64,000 nt of DNA from the NCBI RefSeq assembly GCF_030813415.1, contig NZ_JAUSUF010000008.1:1-64000 (forward strand). Direction: 5' to 3'. A model generated the notes under the pieces. It made no database searches and was not told the DNA's origin. It saw nothing but the letters and a program-made list of their open reading frames with translations. Position numbers and translations under genes: made by a program. Positions 34,546 through 43,343 of this stretch are shown one piece after another. The first letter of the stretch is position 1. Each line of letters begins with the position of its first letter. Source of the stretch: Eubacterium multiforme (GTDB lineage: Bacteria; Bacillota; Clostridia; Clostridiales; Clostridiaceae).

Positions 34546-35358
34546 ATGGAAATAAGCAATGTCCAAATTCTTCTTATCTTCATTGTTGCATGTATAGCGG
34601 GTATGGGAAGTATTTTAGATGAATTTCAAACCCATAGACCATTAATAGCATGTACATTAGTTGGACTCGTATTAGGAGATATAACAACTGGTATTATAAT
34701 AGGTGGTAGTTTAGAAATGATGGCACTTGGATGGATGAATATTGGAGCAGCAGTTTCACCAGACACAGCTTTGGCATCAACTGTTTCAACAATATTAGTT
34801 ATTGCAGGTCATCAAAGTATTGGAGCAGGTATTGCAATTGCAGTTCCAATAGCTGCAGCAGGGCAAGTATTAACAATTCTTTGTAGAACAATTACTGTTT
34901 TCTTTCAACATAGAGCAGATATGTATGCTAGAAAAGGAAATATTAGAGGAATAGATAGATGTCATATTCTTGCGCTGTGTATTCAAGCTTTAAGAATAGG
35001 AATTCCAACGTTAATAGTTGCAGAATTCGTAGGAACTAGTGCAGTACAAAATATGTTAGATTCAATTCCAAAGGTTGTTACAGGTGGTTTACAAGTTGCT
35101 GGTGGATTTATTGTTGTTGTTGGGTATGCTATGGTTATCAATATGATGGAAGCAAGATATTTAATGCCATTTTTCTTCTTAGGATTCATTATAGCAGCAT
35201 TTACAGATTTTAATTTAGTTGCTTTAGGTATATTAGGAACAATAGCTGCAATAATTTATATTCAATTAAATCCTAAATACCAAGAAAAAGAAATTATAGT
35301 GAAAAATAATTTGAATGTAAATGTGGAAGATGATGATTTAGATGATGAATTAGACTAG
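34546..35358 (+). CDS. PTS EIIC, mannose/fructose/sorbose family
   Basis: This 270-residue membrane subunit starts MEISNVQILLIFIVACIAGM. It carries the mannose-family EIIC pattern LDEFQTHRPLIACTLVGLVL and GGSLEMMALGWMNIGAAVSPD, with about seven hydrophobic segments and an acidic tail (VEDDDLDDELD). The open frame begins at 34468, but ATG 34546 follows AAGGAGGAAAA and begins at the family start. It forms the channel together with EIID. Confidence 0.94.
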   Translation: MEISNVQILLIFIVACIAGMGSILDEFQTHRPLIACTLVGLVLGDITTGIIIGGSLEMMALGWMNIGAAVSPDTALASTVSTILVIAGHQSIGAGIAIAVPIAAAGQVLTILCRTITVFFQHRADMYARKGNIRGIDRCHILALCIQALRIGIPTLIVAEFVGTSAVQNMLDSIPKVVTGGLQVAGGFIVVVGYAMVINMMEARYLMPFFFLGFIIAAFTDFNLVALGILGTIAAIIYIQLNPKYQEKEIIVKNNLNVNVEDDDLDDELD

Positions 35359-35374
35359 GAAGGAGGATATAAAT

Positions 35375-36205
35375 ATGGATAGTAAAGGAAAGAAGTTAAC
35401 TAAAAAGGATAAAGTGAGTATGTTTATACGTTCAAACTTCTTACAAGGTTCATGGAATTTTGAAAGAATGCAGTCATTAGGTTTTTGTTTTGCTATAATT
35501 CCAGCAATAAGGAGACTTTATGAAGGAGAAGAAAGAGAAGAAGCATTAAAAAGACACTTAGAATTTTTTAATACTCATCCTTTTGTGGCATCACCAATAC
35601 TTGGAGTAGTATCAGCTATGGAAGAACAAAAGTCAAATGGCGTAAAAATAGATGATGGAGTAATAAATGGTCTTAAAGTTGGTATGATGGGACCTTTAGC
35701 TGGTGTTGGAGATCCAATATTTTGGGGTACTCTAAGACCTGTAGTTGCAGCTCTTGGAGCTTCAATAGCCATGAAAGGTAGTTTACTTGGACCAATATTA
35801 TTTTTTGTAATATTTAATTCAGTTCGTTTGAGTTTTATGTGGTTTACACAAGAATATGGATATAAAAAAGGTACTAATATTATAAAAGAAATGGGTGGAA
35901 ATAAACTTCAAAAGCTTACTGAAGGTGCTTCTATTTTAGGATTATTTGTAATGGGTGCATTAGTAAGCAAGTGGACGACCTTAAAAATTTCTGTAGTTAT
36001 TTCCTCTGTTACTAATGAATTAGGTAAAACAACAGATACAACTGTTCAAACAGTACTAGATCAATTATTACCAGGATTTATTCCATTACTATTAACATTT
36101 TTATGTATGAAACTTCTTAAGAAGAAAATTAATGCCCTTTGGATAATATTTGGATTATTTGCAGTTGGTATTATAGGATACGCTTATGGATTTTTAGAGG
36201 TATAA
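35375..36205 (+). CDS. PTS EIID, mannose/fructose/sorbose family
   Basis: This EIID of 276 residues shows NFLQGSWNFERMQSLGFCFA near the N-terminus, FFNTHPFVASPILGVVSAME, and GLKVGMMGPLAGVGDPIFWG, the EIID hallmark. The C-terminal part is membrane-spanning. It begins 16 bases after EIIC behind AGGAGGATAT. With EIIB and EIIC it forms a PTS of unknown sugar; the family takes mannose, glucose, fructose, sorbose or amino sugars, and the sequence alone does not decide. EIIA must come from elsewhere. Confidence 0.94.
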   Translation: MDSKGKKLTKKDKVSMFIRSNFLQGSWNFERMQSLGFCFAIIPAIRRLYEGEEREEALKRHLEFFNTHPFVASPILGVVSAMEEQKSNGVKIDDGVINGLKVGMMGPLAGVGDPIFWGTLRPVVAALGASIAMKGSLLGPILFFVIFNSVRLSFMWFTQEYGYKKGTNIIKEMGGNKLQKLTEGASILGLFVMGALVSKWTTLKISVVISSVTNELGKTTDTTVQTVLDQLLPGFIPLLLTFLCMKLLKKKINALWIIFGLFAVGIIGYAYGFLEV

Positions 36206-36320
36206 TAAAAAGATTATAAATATGAAAGATAGAATAAAAATAATTTATAGATTAAAATATATTCAAAACAAAAATATACGTACAATAATTTTAAAAGTAT
36301 AAATAAAATTCGCAAAATAC

Positions 36321-36349
36321 TTGATTTTTAAAATTAAATAGATTAATAT
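36321..36349 (+). promoter_or_regulatory. possible promoter for the purine riboswitch transcript
   Basis: TTGATT at 36321 and TAATAT at 36344 are separated by 17 bases, ending about 40 bases before the aptamer. The -10 departs from consensus at two positions. Confidence 0.35.
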
Positions 36350-36389
36350 CTTATTGTAAGGGACAATAAAATATAAAAAAACGAACATT

Positions 36390-36463
36390 AACTCATATAT
36401 AAGTCTCTAATAGGGAGAGGCGTTTCTACTGAGCTTCCGTTAAAAGCTCTTAACTATATGGTT
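36390..36463 (+). promoter_or_regulatory. purine-type riboswitch (guanine-like) before the FAD dehydrogenase gene
   Basis: P1 AACTCATATA pairs with TATATGGTT. P2 is GTCTC-TAATAGG-GAGAGGC. J2/3 is GTTTCTAC, and P3 is TGAGCTT-CCGTTAA-AAGCTC. The loops carry the GG and CC that kiss in this class. The specificity base before the 3' P1 strand (TTAACTATA) is C, as in guanine-binding aptamers, not the U of adenine aptamers. No clear terminator follows, so control may be at translation. Confidence 0.75.
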
Positions 36464-36506
36464 ATTTAATATTAATTCGTCTGTTTTATAAAAGGAGAGG
36501 TATTTT

Positions 36507-37913
36507 ATGAATTATGAAGTAGTTATAGTTGGAGCAGGTCCAGCTGGAATTTTTACTGCCTTAGAATTAAATAAAAGGGAACCAAGTAAAAAGATTTTAT
36601 TAATAGAAGCAGGTAGAAGTATAGATAAAAGAAGTTGTCCAAAAGTTAAGACAAATAAGTGTGTATCATGTAAACCATATTGCCATATAACAACTGGTTT
36701 TTCAGGGGCAGGAGCATTTTCTGATGGTAAATTATCACTTAATCATGAAGTTGGAGGAGATTTACCAGAATTAATTGGTGGAGATTTAGTTCAAAAATAC
36801 ATAGATTATACGGATAAAATATATCTTCAATTTGGGGCTGATAATAAAATTGAAGGAATTGATGATCCAGAAGGATTAAAGGATATAAGAAGAAAAGCTA
36901 TTGAAGGAAATTTAAAACTGGTAGATTGTCCTATAAGACATTTAGGAACAGAAAAAGCTCAAGAGATTTATTTAAAACTTCAAAATCATTTAATAGAAAA
37001 TGGAATAGAAATAAAATTTGATACACTAGTGGAAAACATAATCATAGAAGATGGAAAAATAAAAGGGGTTAAGATAACAGATTCATTAACTAGAAGTAAA
37101 TGTAAAGATATATTATGTGATAAGGTTATTGTTGCTACAGGTAGAAAAGGGGCAGACTGGCTTAGTGATATGTGCATAGAACATAATATAGACCATAAGG
37201 CTGGCACAGTTGATATTGGGGTACGTGTTGAGCTTAGAAATGAAATTATGGAAAAGGTTAATAAAGTATTGTATGAGTCAAAACTTATAGGATATCCAGC
37301 ACCTTTTAGAGATAAGGTAAGAACTTTTTGCCAAAATCCTGGTGGTTTTGTATCACAAGAAAATTATGATAATAATATGGCAATAGTTAATGGACATTCT
37401 TATAAAGATAGAAAATCAAACAATACAAATCTTGCAATACTTAGTTCTCATAACTTTGAAGAACCTTTTAATCAGCCAATAGAATATGGTAAAAAGGTTG
37501 CAGAACTTGTAAATATGCTTGGTAATGGCAGTATATTAGTTCAAAGATATGGAGATATCTTATCAGGTAAAAGAACATGGCAAAAGGAATTAAATAGGTC
37601 AAATGTAAAATATACATTGCCTGATGCTGTTGCAGGAGATTTAACATCGGCTATACCTTATAGAACAATGACTAATATAATTAATTTTATTGAATCATTA
37701 AATACAGTAGTACCTGGGTTTGCCAGTGAAGAAACACTTCTTTATGGACCAGAAATTAAATTTTATAGTAATAAAGTTATAATTGATAAGAATTTTGAAA
37801 CAAACATTAAAGGGTTATTTTGTTTGGGGGATTCTAGTGGATGGACTAGAGGACTTATGATGGCTTCAGCTATGGGCGTAATGATGGGTGAGAAATTATC
37901 AAAAGAGCAATAA
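36507..37913 (+). CDS. uncharacterised FAD-dependent dehydrogenase (COG2509 type)
   Basis: This 468-residue flavoprotein has an N-terminal Rossmann motif VVIVGAGPAGIFTALEL and a cysteine-rich segment CPKVKTNKCVSCKPYC, which is followed by ITTGFSGAGAFSDGKLSL. A C-terminal FAD block (LFCLGDSSGWTRGLMMASAM) closes the fold. It belongs to the uncharacterised FAD-dependent dehydrogenases related to the GidA/HI0933 group. The CxxxxxxxCxxCxxxC set could bind a cluster, but this is not shown. The purine-type riboswitch upstream suggests a link to purine metabolism or salvage. It ends in its own terminator. Confidence 0.85.
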   Translation: MNYEVVIVGAGPAGIFTALELNKREPSKKILLIEAGRSIDKRSCPKVKTNKCVSCKPYCHITTGFSGAGAFSDGKLSLNHEVGGDLPELIGGDLVQKYIDYTDKIYLQFGADNKIEGIDDPEGLKDIRRKAIEGNLKLVDCPIRHLGTEKAQEIYLKLQNHLIENGIEIKFDTLVENIIIEDGKIKGVKITDSLTRSKCKDILCDKVIVATGRKGADWLSDMCIEHNIDHKAGTVDIGVRVELRNEIMEKVNKVLYESKLIGYPAPFRDKVRTFCQNPGGFVSQENYDNNMAIVNGHSYKDRKSNNTNLAILSSHNFEEPFNQPIEYGKKVAELVNMLGNGSILVQRYGDILSGKRTWQKELNRSNVKYTLPDAVAGDLTSAIPYRTMTNIINFIESLNTVVPGFASEETLLYGPEIKFYSNKVIIDKNFETNIKGLFCLGDSSGWTRGLMMASAMGVMMGEKLSKEQ

Positions 37914-37920
37914 GCAATAA

Positions 37921-37951
37921 AAAAGATGGATTTAATTCCATCTTTTTTTAT
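37921..37951 (+). terminator. terminator after the FAD dehydrogenase gene
   Basis: AAAAGATGGATTTAATTCCATCTTTTTTT folds as GATGGA/TCCATC with a short loop, followed by seven T. It begins eight bases after the stop. Confidence 0.88.
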
Positions 37952-38129
37952 TTAATAAATAAAAAGTTTATTATTCTTAAAATGAATTTTAAATAAAGTA
38001 AAAATATCAATTTAAAATTATTTTCCTCATAAATCTATAAATTTTATCTATTTATTAATATATTATAAATATATTATGAAAATGTTTAAATAAAATCTTT
38101 TACATGTTCATTATTTTATAACTTTATTC

Positions 38130-38138
38130 TGATATAAT
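38130..38138 (+). promoter_or_regulatory. extended -10 promoter before the YfcC-family gene
   Basis: TGATATAAT is a perfect extended -10, 50 bases before the ATG at 38190. The 37952-38189 interval is otherwise AT-rich and shows no gene. Confidence 0.5.
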
Positions 38139-38189
38139 TATAAAAAATAATAATATTTTTAAAATTTTTACAAATGAGGAGGAAGGAAA

Positions 38190-39695
38190 ATGAAGAAGAA
38201 AAAGAAAATTAGTTTCCCATCAGCTTTTACAGTATTATTCATCGTATTAATATTGGCGGCTGCATTGACCTATGTAATACCAGCAGGGTCATATTCTAAA
38301 TTATCCTATAATGAAGATGAAAAAGTCTTTATTATAACGACTCCACAGGGAGAGACAACTAAAGAAAAAGCAACACAAGGGGTTTTAGATAAATTTGGAA
38401 TAAAAATAAGCTTAGATAAGTTTGAAGACGGTAGCATAAAGAAACCGTTAGCTATTCCAGAAACATATGAAAAAGTAGAACAAAAACCTCAAGGCTTAAA
38501 GGAAATTATAGAAGCACCAATTCAAGGTACATACGATACAATAGACATTATAATGTTTATATTCGTAATTGGGGGTGTAATTGGAGTATTAAATGCATCA
38601 GGAGCATTTAATGCAGGAATTGCTAGTCTTTCAAGAGCGACAAAAGGTAAGGAATATATACTAATAATTTTATTAACTACATTAATCTCCATTGGAGGAA
38701 CTACATTTGGTATGGCAGAGGAAACAATAGCTCTGTATCCTATATTAATTCCTATATTCTTAGCAGCAGGCTATGATGCTTTAGTTTGTATTGCTAGTAT
38801 ATATATGGGATCTTCCATAGGTACAATGTTCTCAACTGTAAATCCTTTTTCATCAGTTATAGCATCTAATGCTGCTGGAATAAATTTTACAGAAGGACTA
38901 TCTTTTAGATTTATAGGATTAGTTGTAGCAACAATTATAACAATTGTTTATATAGTAAAATATGCAAACAAGGTTAAGAAAGATCCTTCACAATCACTTA
39001 TATATTCTCAAAAACAAGAAATTGAAAAGAGATTTCTTGATGAAGAGAATAAAGCTCCTGAATTTACATTTAGACTAAAATTAATGCTTATTCTATTTGC
39101 ATTAACTTTCGTTGTTATGATTTATGGAGTTGCAGTTAAACAATGGTCATTTACTGAAATGACAGCTTTATTCCTAGTAGTAGGTATAATACTTGGAGTT
39201 CTTTCAAAACTAGGAGAAAAGAAATTTGTTGATACCTTTGTTACAGGTGCAGGAGACCTTATAGGTGTTGCATTAATAATAGGTGTTGCAAGATCTATAA
39301 ACTTAGTATTAGATAATGGACAAATATCAGATACAATACTTCACTCATTCTCAGGAATGGTACAAGGACTTAACGGTTCTGTATTTATAATATTAATGTT
39401 ATTAATATTCATTGTATTAGGATTCTTTATTCCATCATCTTCAGGTTTAGCTGTACTTTCTATTCCTATTATGGCACCACTTGCAGATACAGTTGGATTA
39501 CCAAGAGATGTAATAGTAAGTGCATACCAATATGGTCAAGGGCTTATAGCATTTATAACTCCTACAGGACTTATACTAGCTACCCTTGCTATGGTAGATG
39601 TAACTTATGATAAATGGCTTAAATTTATTATGAAACTTATGGTGTATATAGCAATCTTTGCGGCAGTATTATTATTAATACAAATACACTTTTAA
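38190..39695 (+). CDS. YfcC-family membrane carrier (C4-dicarboxylate/basic amino acid type)
   Basis: This 501-residue polytopic carrier has a lysine-rich start (MKKKKKISFPSAFTVLFIVL). The family block AALTYVIPAGSYSKL is followed by an extracellular segment and about a dozen membrane helices. GGTTFGMAEETIALYPILIP and MGSSIGTMFSTVNPFSSVIA are the repeated pore motifs of the YfcC/ArcD2-like family. Substrates in the family include arginine/ornithine, other amino acids and possibly peptides; none can be chosen here. RBS GGAGGAAGG. Single-gene transcript with a shared downstream terminator. Confidence 0.87.
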   Translation: MKKKKKISFPSAFTVLFIVLILAAALTYVIPAGSYSKLSYNEDEKVFIITTPQGETTKEKATQGVLDKFGIKISLDKFEDGSIKKPLAIPETYEKVEQKPQGLKEIIEAPIQGTYDTIDIIMFIFVIGGVIGVLNASGAFNAGIASLSRATKGKEYILIILLTTLISIGGTTFGMAEETIALYPILIPIFLAAGYDALVCIASIYMGSSIGTMFSTVNPFSSVIASNAAGINFTEGLSFRFIGLVVATIITIVYIVKYANKVKKDPSQSLIYSQKQEIEKRFLDEENKAPEFTFRLKLMLILFALTFVVMIYGVAVKQWSFTEMTALFLVVGIILGVLSKLGEKKFVDTFVTGAGDLIGVALIIGVARSINLVLDNGQISDTILHSFSGMVQGLNGSVFIILMLLIFIVLGFFIPSSSGLAVLSIPIMAPLADTVGLPRDVIVSAYQYGQGLIAFITPTGLILATLAMVDVTYDKWLKFIMKLMVYIAIFAAVLLLIQIHF

Positions 39696-39709
39696 AACAT
39701 AACTATTAA

Positions 39710-39746
39710 AAAACACCCTTATAAAGTAATTTATAAGGGTGTTTTT
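39710..39746. terminator. bidirectional terminator
   Basis: AACACCCTTATAAA and TTTATAAGGGTGTT form a 14-bp perfect stem, with a T run on the plus strand and an A run before it. It separates the convergent YfcC-type and DMT transporter genes and can serve both. Confidence 0.9.
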
Positions 39747-39753
39747 ATGCCTT

Positions 39754-40614
39754 TTAAGAAGGCTTTTTAGCTATTATATTTAAGAATGAAGCTACTATAA
39801 TAATTAAATATCCTATAATTGATAACACATCAGGAATTTCATTAAATAGCATAAATCCATAAATAGCAGCTATTATTAAACCTACATAGTCAAACATTGA
39901 TATTTCAGAGGCTGGAGCATTTCTATAGGCTAGTGTTAGAAATACTTGTCCTATAATAAAGGAAAGTCCAGCAAAAATCATATAAAGTATATTTTCTTTT
40001 GTAAGTCCAGAAGTATTAATGAACATAAAAGGGAAGCAAACAATTGTTGCAACTCCAGTAAAAGAAAGTATAATTGTAAAAAACTCTTCTTTATCTCCAA
40101 GTAATCTAATCATAGTATAAGCAAGTCCTGCACAAAAAGCTGCAAATACGCCAACTAATGAAGGAATAATTGAAGCATTAAAGTGAGGCTTTATTATAAA
40201 TACACTTCCAGCAAAGGCTATAAGAAGAAATAATAGCTGTTTACCTGTAATTTTTTCTTTTAAAATTAAAAATGATAGTATAACTGCAAAAAAAGGTGCT
40301 AATTTATTTATCATAGTTGCATCAGGTAATATTAAATAATCTAAGGAAAAATAAAATGCACCAATTGAAAAGGTTCCTGTTATTCCTCTTATAAGTAAAA
40401 GCATTCTAGTTCCCTTATGACCAAAGAAAGAGCCTTTCTTTTTAAAGATTATTATACAAAGAATAAGTGTTGCTACAGCGTTTGTTATAAATGTTTTTTG
40501 ATAAGGAGTAACGCCAGATGCTAACTTACCAAACATATTCATAGTAGTAAAGAAAAAGGAAGCTAATATCATAAAAAATATTGCCTTTTTCTTGTGATTC
40601 ATTAAATTAGACAA
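39754..40614 (-). CDS. DMT-superfamily transporter (EamA domains)
   Basis: This 286-residue membrane protein has ten hydrophobic segments in two EamA repeats. The repeat signatures are MILASFFFTTMNMFGKLASG near the start and LLGVFAAFCAGLAYTMIRLL-like GVFAAFCAGLAYTMIRLLGD in the middle. FDYVGLIIAAIYGFMLFNEI near the C-terminus is typical of drug/metabolite exporters. The TTG start lies eight bases behind AGGAGG. Substrate unknown. Single gene. Confidence 0.88.
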   Translation of the reverse strand: MSNLMNHKKKAIFFMILASFFFTTMNMFGKLASGVTPYQKTFITNAVATLILCIIIFKKKGSFFGHKGTRMLLLIRGITGTFSIGAFYFSLDYLILPDATMINKLAPFFAVILSFLILKEKITGKQLLFLLIAFAGSVFIIKPHFNASIIPSLVGVFAAFCAGLAYTMIRLLGDKEEFFTIILSFTGVATIVCFPFMFINTSGLTKENILYMIFAGLSFIIGQVFLTLAYRNAPASEISMFDYVGLIIAAIYGFMLFNEIPDVLSIIGYLIIIVASFLNIIAKKPS

Positions 40615-41004
40615 AGTAAAATCCTCCTGTATAGTATAAATTTAAGTTAAATATAAATAAAAATTCCTTTTAGAAGTCTTAAAGATTCATTTAATTATTA
40701 AGACTAACCTATATATTGTACAGCAATAATGAAAAAAAGTTAAGGTAATAAAGAAAGGGAGGGAGGAAACAAAAAAATAAGTAATAGAAATATAAGTTTA
40801 GTATTTAAAAATCAAATAATTAGGATAAATTGCTATATGAATATAATAGAATAAATGAAATAATATGGGAATTAGAAATTATTCAAAACTTTTTAAATTG
40901 ATATTGACTTACTTTAACCTTAATAACAAAAAATGTATAAATGTAAAATAAAATAAGTTATTATAAAATTTTTAATATATGGTAAATATTTAAAATTAAT
41001 CATA
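40615..41004. other. 390-bp intergenic stretch without a gene
   Basis: This AT-rich stretch contains a purine run AAAGAAAGGGAGGGAGGAAA near 40752 that resembles an RBS but is followed by no open frame. I see no promoter pair strong enough to name, no repeat and no riboswitch. Confidence 0.5.
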
Positions 41005-41043
41005 AAAAAATAGATCAGCACAATTAATTGTACTAATCTATTT
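41005..41043 (-). terminator. terminator overlapping the stop of the nucleotidyltransferase-fold gene
   Basis: On the minus strand, AAATAGAT.AG.ACAATT pairs with AATTGT.CT.ATCTATTT, followed by TTTTTATG. The stem includes the stop codon of the gene ending at 41033. Confidence 0.8.
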
Positions 41044-41587
41044 CAATTAAAATATCTTTTGATTTAAGTTTAATTTTACTTGGAATTTCCTTTGATAGTG
41101 GTATTTCTGATAGAGAAATTTTTATATTATTTTCTACTAAATAATGCTCTATTAAAGCAACTTTTTTATCCCTATTTGGGATTAGTTGATAGAGAATATA
41201 CCAGTCTTCAAGGGATGTTAGTGGTATTTTTGTATCATTTATAGTGGAATAGTTTTTTATACAATCTTTATTAAATAGATATTCATAGTTTTCATTTTCA
41301 AAATTTATAATTAATCCACTCATTAAGTCTATATCTATTCCATTTATGTTATATTCATAAAAATATTTAGTTAAGTAAGTAGAAGATTTTTCAGAAATAT
41401 TTTTATTACCAATAGATTTTAAAATACTATCTGCTTTTTCTACATCTTTTAAAGCTACTAAAATATCAATGTCATTAGGTGATTTTACTAATGAATATTG
41501 ATTTAATAATACAGATGCACCAACTGCCCAAGTTAAATTTTCGTCATTAAATTTTTTAGCTATATAGTTTAATGTATTAAATAACAA
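41033..41587 (-). CDS. nucleotidyltransferase-fold protein, uncharacterised
   Basis: This 184-residue protein begins with WAVGASVLLNQYSL and SPNDIDILVALKDVEKADSI. The G[AG]S..L and DIDI pattern is that of minimal nucleotidyltransferase-fold proteins (DUF4269/DUF6036-like), with the two carboxylates in NDIDI. IDLMSGLIINF follows, and SLEDWYILYQLIPNRDKK is typical of the C-terminal part. The fold occurs in some toxin-antitoxin pairs, but no partner gene is adjacent. TTG start behind AAGGAGAGG. Its target is unknown. Confidence 0.65.
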   Translation of the reverse strand: MLFNTLNYIAKKFNDENLTWAVGASVLLNQYSLVKSPNDIDILVALKDVEKADSILKSIGNKNISEKSSTYLTKYFYEYNINGIDIDLMSGLIINFENENYEYLFNKDCIKNYSTINDTKIPLTSLEDWYILYQLIPNRDKKVALIEHYLVENNIKISLSEIPLSKEIPSKIKLKSKDILIEID

Positions 41588-41618
41588 TTAAAAACCTCTC
41601 CTTAAATACTCTATTAAG

Positions 41619-42347
41619 TTATCCTCTAACACATTTAAAGAATACACCATCTTGTAAGTATACAAGGTATCCATCTTGTATATATAATTCATCAAAATCA
41701 CTATTAGGATTACTATCACTAGTTATATCTAAAGCTGTAATAGTTCCTTCATTTAAGCCAGTTCCCTTTAATGAATTCATATTATATCCTCTACAAAAAT
41801 CTTTTTCAGATATTTTTGCAATTAAATATTTAGGATTTTCTATTTTAATATCAAAGGCATTATTAGAATAAGAATTCTTTCCAATTACTAATGTTTTACC
41901 TAAAGGAGCTCTATTATTTGAGTTTATTTTAGTTTCTCCAATAACCTTTTCTATACGCCATGTTCCATAATATTTTGAAATAGAATTGTCTTTAGCTGTA
42001 GATTTTTGTTTAGTTTCTTTTACTTTATCTTTTACTCTAGTTTCAACTACAGTATTCTTGCTTGGAGTTTTAGTTGTTTTTGTACTTTTAGCCTCTTTTT
42101 TTGCTGCTATAGTATCTTTAGTAGTTTTTGAATCCTTATTTTCATCTGTAGATTTAGCATTTTCTTTATTTTCTACCGCTTTATTATCATTTTTATTTTC
42201 ATCTGTTTGATTAGATGAAGAATCTTGTTGAACTGTAGATTGCTCAGTTTGATTATTAGCAGCAGTATTTTGTGATGAATCTTTTCCACAACCTGAAACT
42301 GTAAACATACTTCCTAAAATAAGAATTCCTATAAGTAATTTTTTCAT
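41619..42347 (-). CDS. lipoprotein with low-complexity linker and C-terminal domain
   Basis: This 242-residue lipoprotein has the lipobox SMFTVSGCGKD, so Cys20 would be lipidated. Residues 25-125 are a Lys/Thr/Asn/Glu-rich linker without a fold. The C-terminal domain begins YYGTWRIEKVIGETKINSNN, has the look of a small lipocalin-like beta barrel and ends in DGYLVYLQDGVFFKCVRG. Similar lipoproteins occur in clostridia without known function. RBS TGGAGGAC. Its neighbours give no hint. Confidence 0.72.
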   Translation of the reverse strand: MKKLLIGILILGSMFTVSGCGKDSSQNTAANNQTEQSTVQQDSSSNQTDENKNDNKAVENKENAKSTDENKDSKTTKDTIAAKKEAKSTKTTKTPSKNTVVETRVKDKVKETKQKSTAKDNSISKYYGTWRIEKVIGETKINSNNRAPLGKTLVIGKNSYSNNAFDIKIENPKYLIAKISEKDFCRGYNMNSLKGTGLNEGTITALDITSDSNPNSDFDELYIQDGYLVYLQDGVFFKCVRG

Positions 42348-42448
42348 AAACTTAGTCCTCCATATAATTATTTTCTTTAGTATAAGTTATTAGTAATAAA
42401 AATAAAATTACTAAAAAGTAAAAAGATATTAATTAAAATGACATTTTT

Positions 42449-43177
42449 TTATTGTTGTTCTTTTGGTAATTTAGAAACTACTATATTTCTAACTGTAGTA
42501 TGTAAATTAGCTATTTCTTCTTTTGAAAGATTAGTTACATCAATAGGTTCATGAATATAAACTTCAACATCAGAAGCTTTAATTTTACCACCATTAGCTT
42601 CTAGTAATTTGTATGAGCCATTAATTGTAACTGGAATTATTTTTACTTTTGATTTTAAAGCAAGTTTAAAACTTCCAGCCTTAAATTCTGCAACTGGTTT
42701 TCCTTTACTTCTAGTTCCCTCTGGAAAGACTACCATTGAGTAACCTGATTTAAGTGTTTGAATTCCCTTTACTATAGCTTCTGCAGACTTTCTTATATTG
42801 CTTCTATCCATAAAAACACAATGTATATATCTCATCCACATGCTTATTATAGGCCAGTGTTCTAATTCTTTTTTAGCAATAAATCCTTTAGGTTCATCAA
42901 TAGTGCTTAATATAAGTGGTATATCAAAGTTACTTTGATGATTTCCTACAAATAATACAGCTTCATCTTTAGGAATGTTTTCTTTCCCAAATACTTTTAC
43001 CCTAGCACCACTAAGCCAAATAACAAATTTTGCCCAACTATGAGTTATTTTATAAATTGCCATAGTTCTATCTTTAGTTCTTCCCTTATGCTCTAGGTAT
43101 TTAACTTTTATTAAACCAATAGGCGAAATTATTAAGCTAAGTATTATTCCAGGATAAAAAAGTATGGTTCTTAACAT
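42449..43177 (-). CDS. plsC: 1-acyl-sn-glycerol-3-phosphate acyltransferase (PlsC)
   Basis: This 242-residue membrane-associated acyltransferase has the catalytic NHQSNFD (HX4D) near residue 80 and the glycerol-phosphate-binding FPEGTRSKG near residue 152. IPVTINGSYKLLE is the fourth block of the family. It makes phosphatidic acid from lysophosphatidic acid. The N-terminus has one membrane segment (residues 3-22). RBS AGAGAGGATT. It stands alone on the minus strand, divergent from a degenerate hydrolase gene. Confidence 0.93.
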   Translation of the reverse strand: MLRTILFYPGIILSLIISPIGLIKVKYLEHKGRTKDRTMAIYKITHSWAKFVIWLSGARVKVFGKENIPKDEAVLFVGNHQSNFDIPLILSTIDEPKGFIAKKELEHWPIISMWMRYIHCVFMDRSNIRKSAEAIVKGIQTLKSGYSMVVFPEGTRSKGKPVAEFKAGSFKLALKSKVKIIPVTINGSYKLLEANGGKIKASDVEVYIHEPIDVTNLSKEEIANLHTTVRNIVVSKLPKEQQ

Positions 43178-43343
43178 AATACCAATCCTCTCTAATTTTA
43201 AAAAAATCTTATAAAAAAAGTATAGTATATATTGTAAAAATTTAAAAGAACTAAAGGGATAATTAACTAGTAAAGTTAAAGTTTTAGTAATAAAAGTTCA
43301 ATGATTTTGGAAATAATATTTAAGAAAGAAGAGGTGAAGATTT

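Noticed and set aside
41986-42210. Plus-strand frame opposite the lipoprotein linker
   Set aside because: It arises from the low-complexity Lys/Thr/Asn linker codons read on the other strand.
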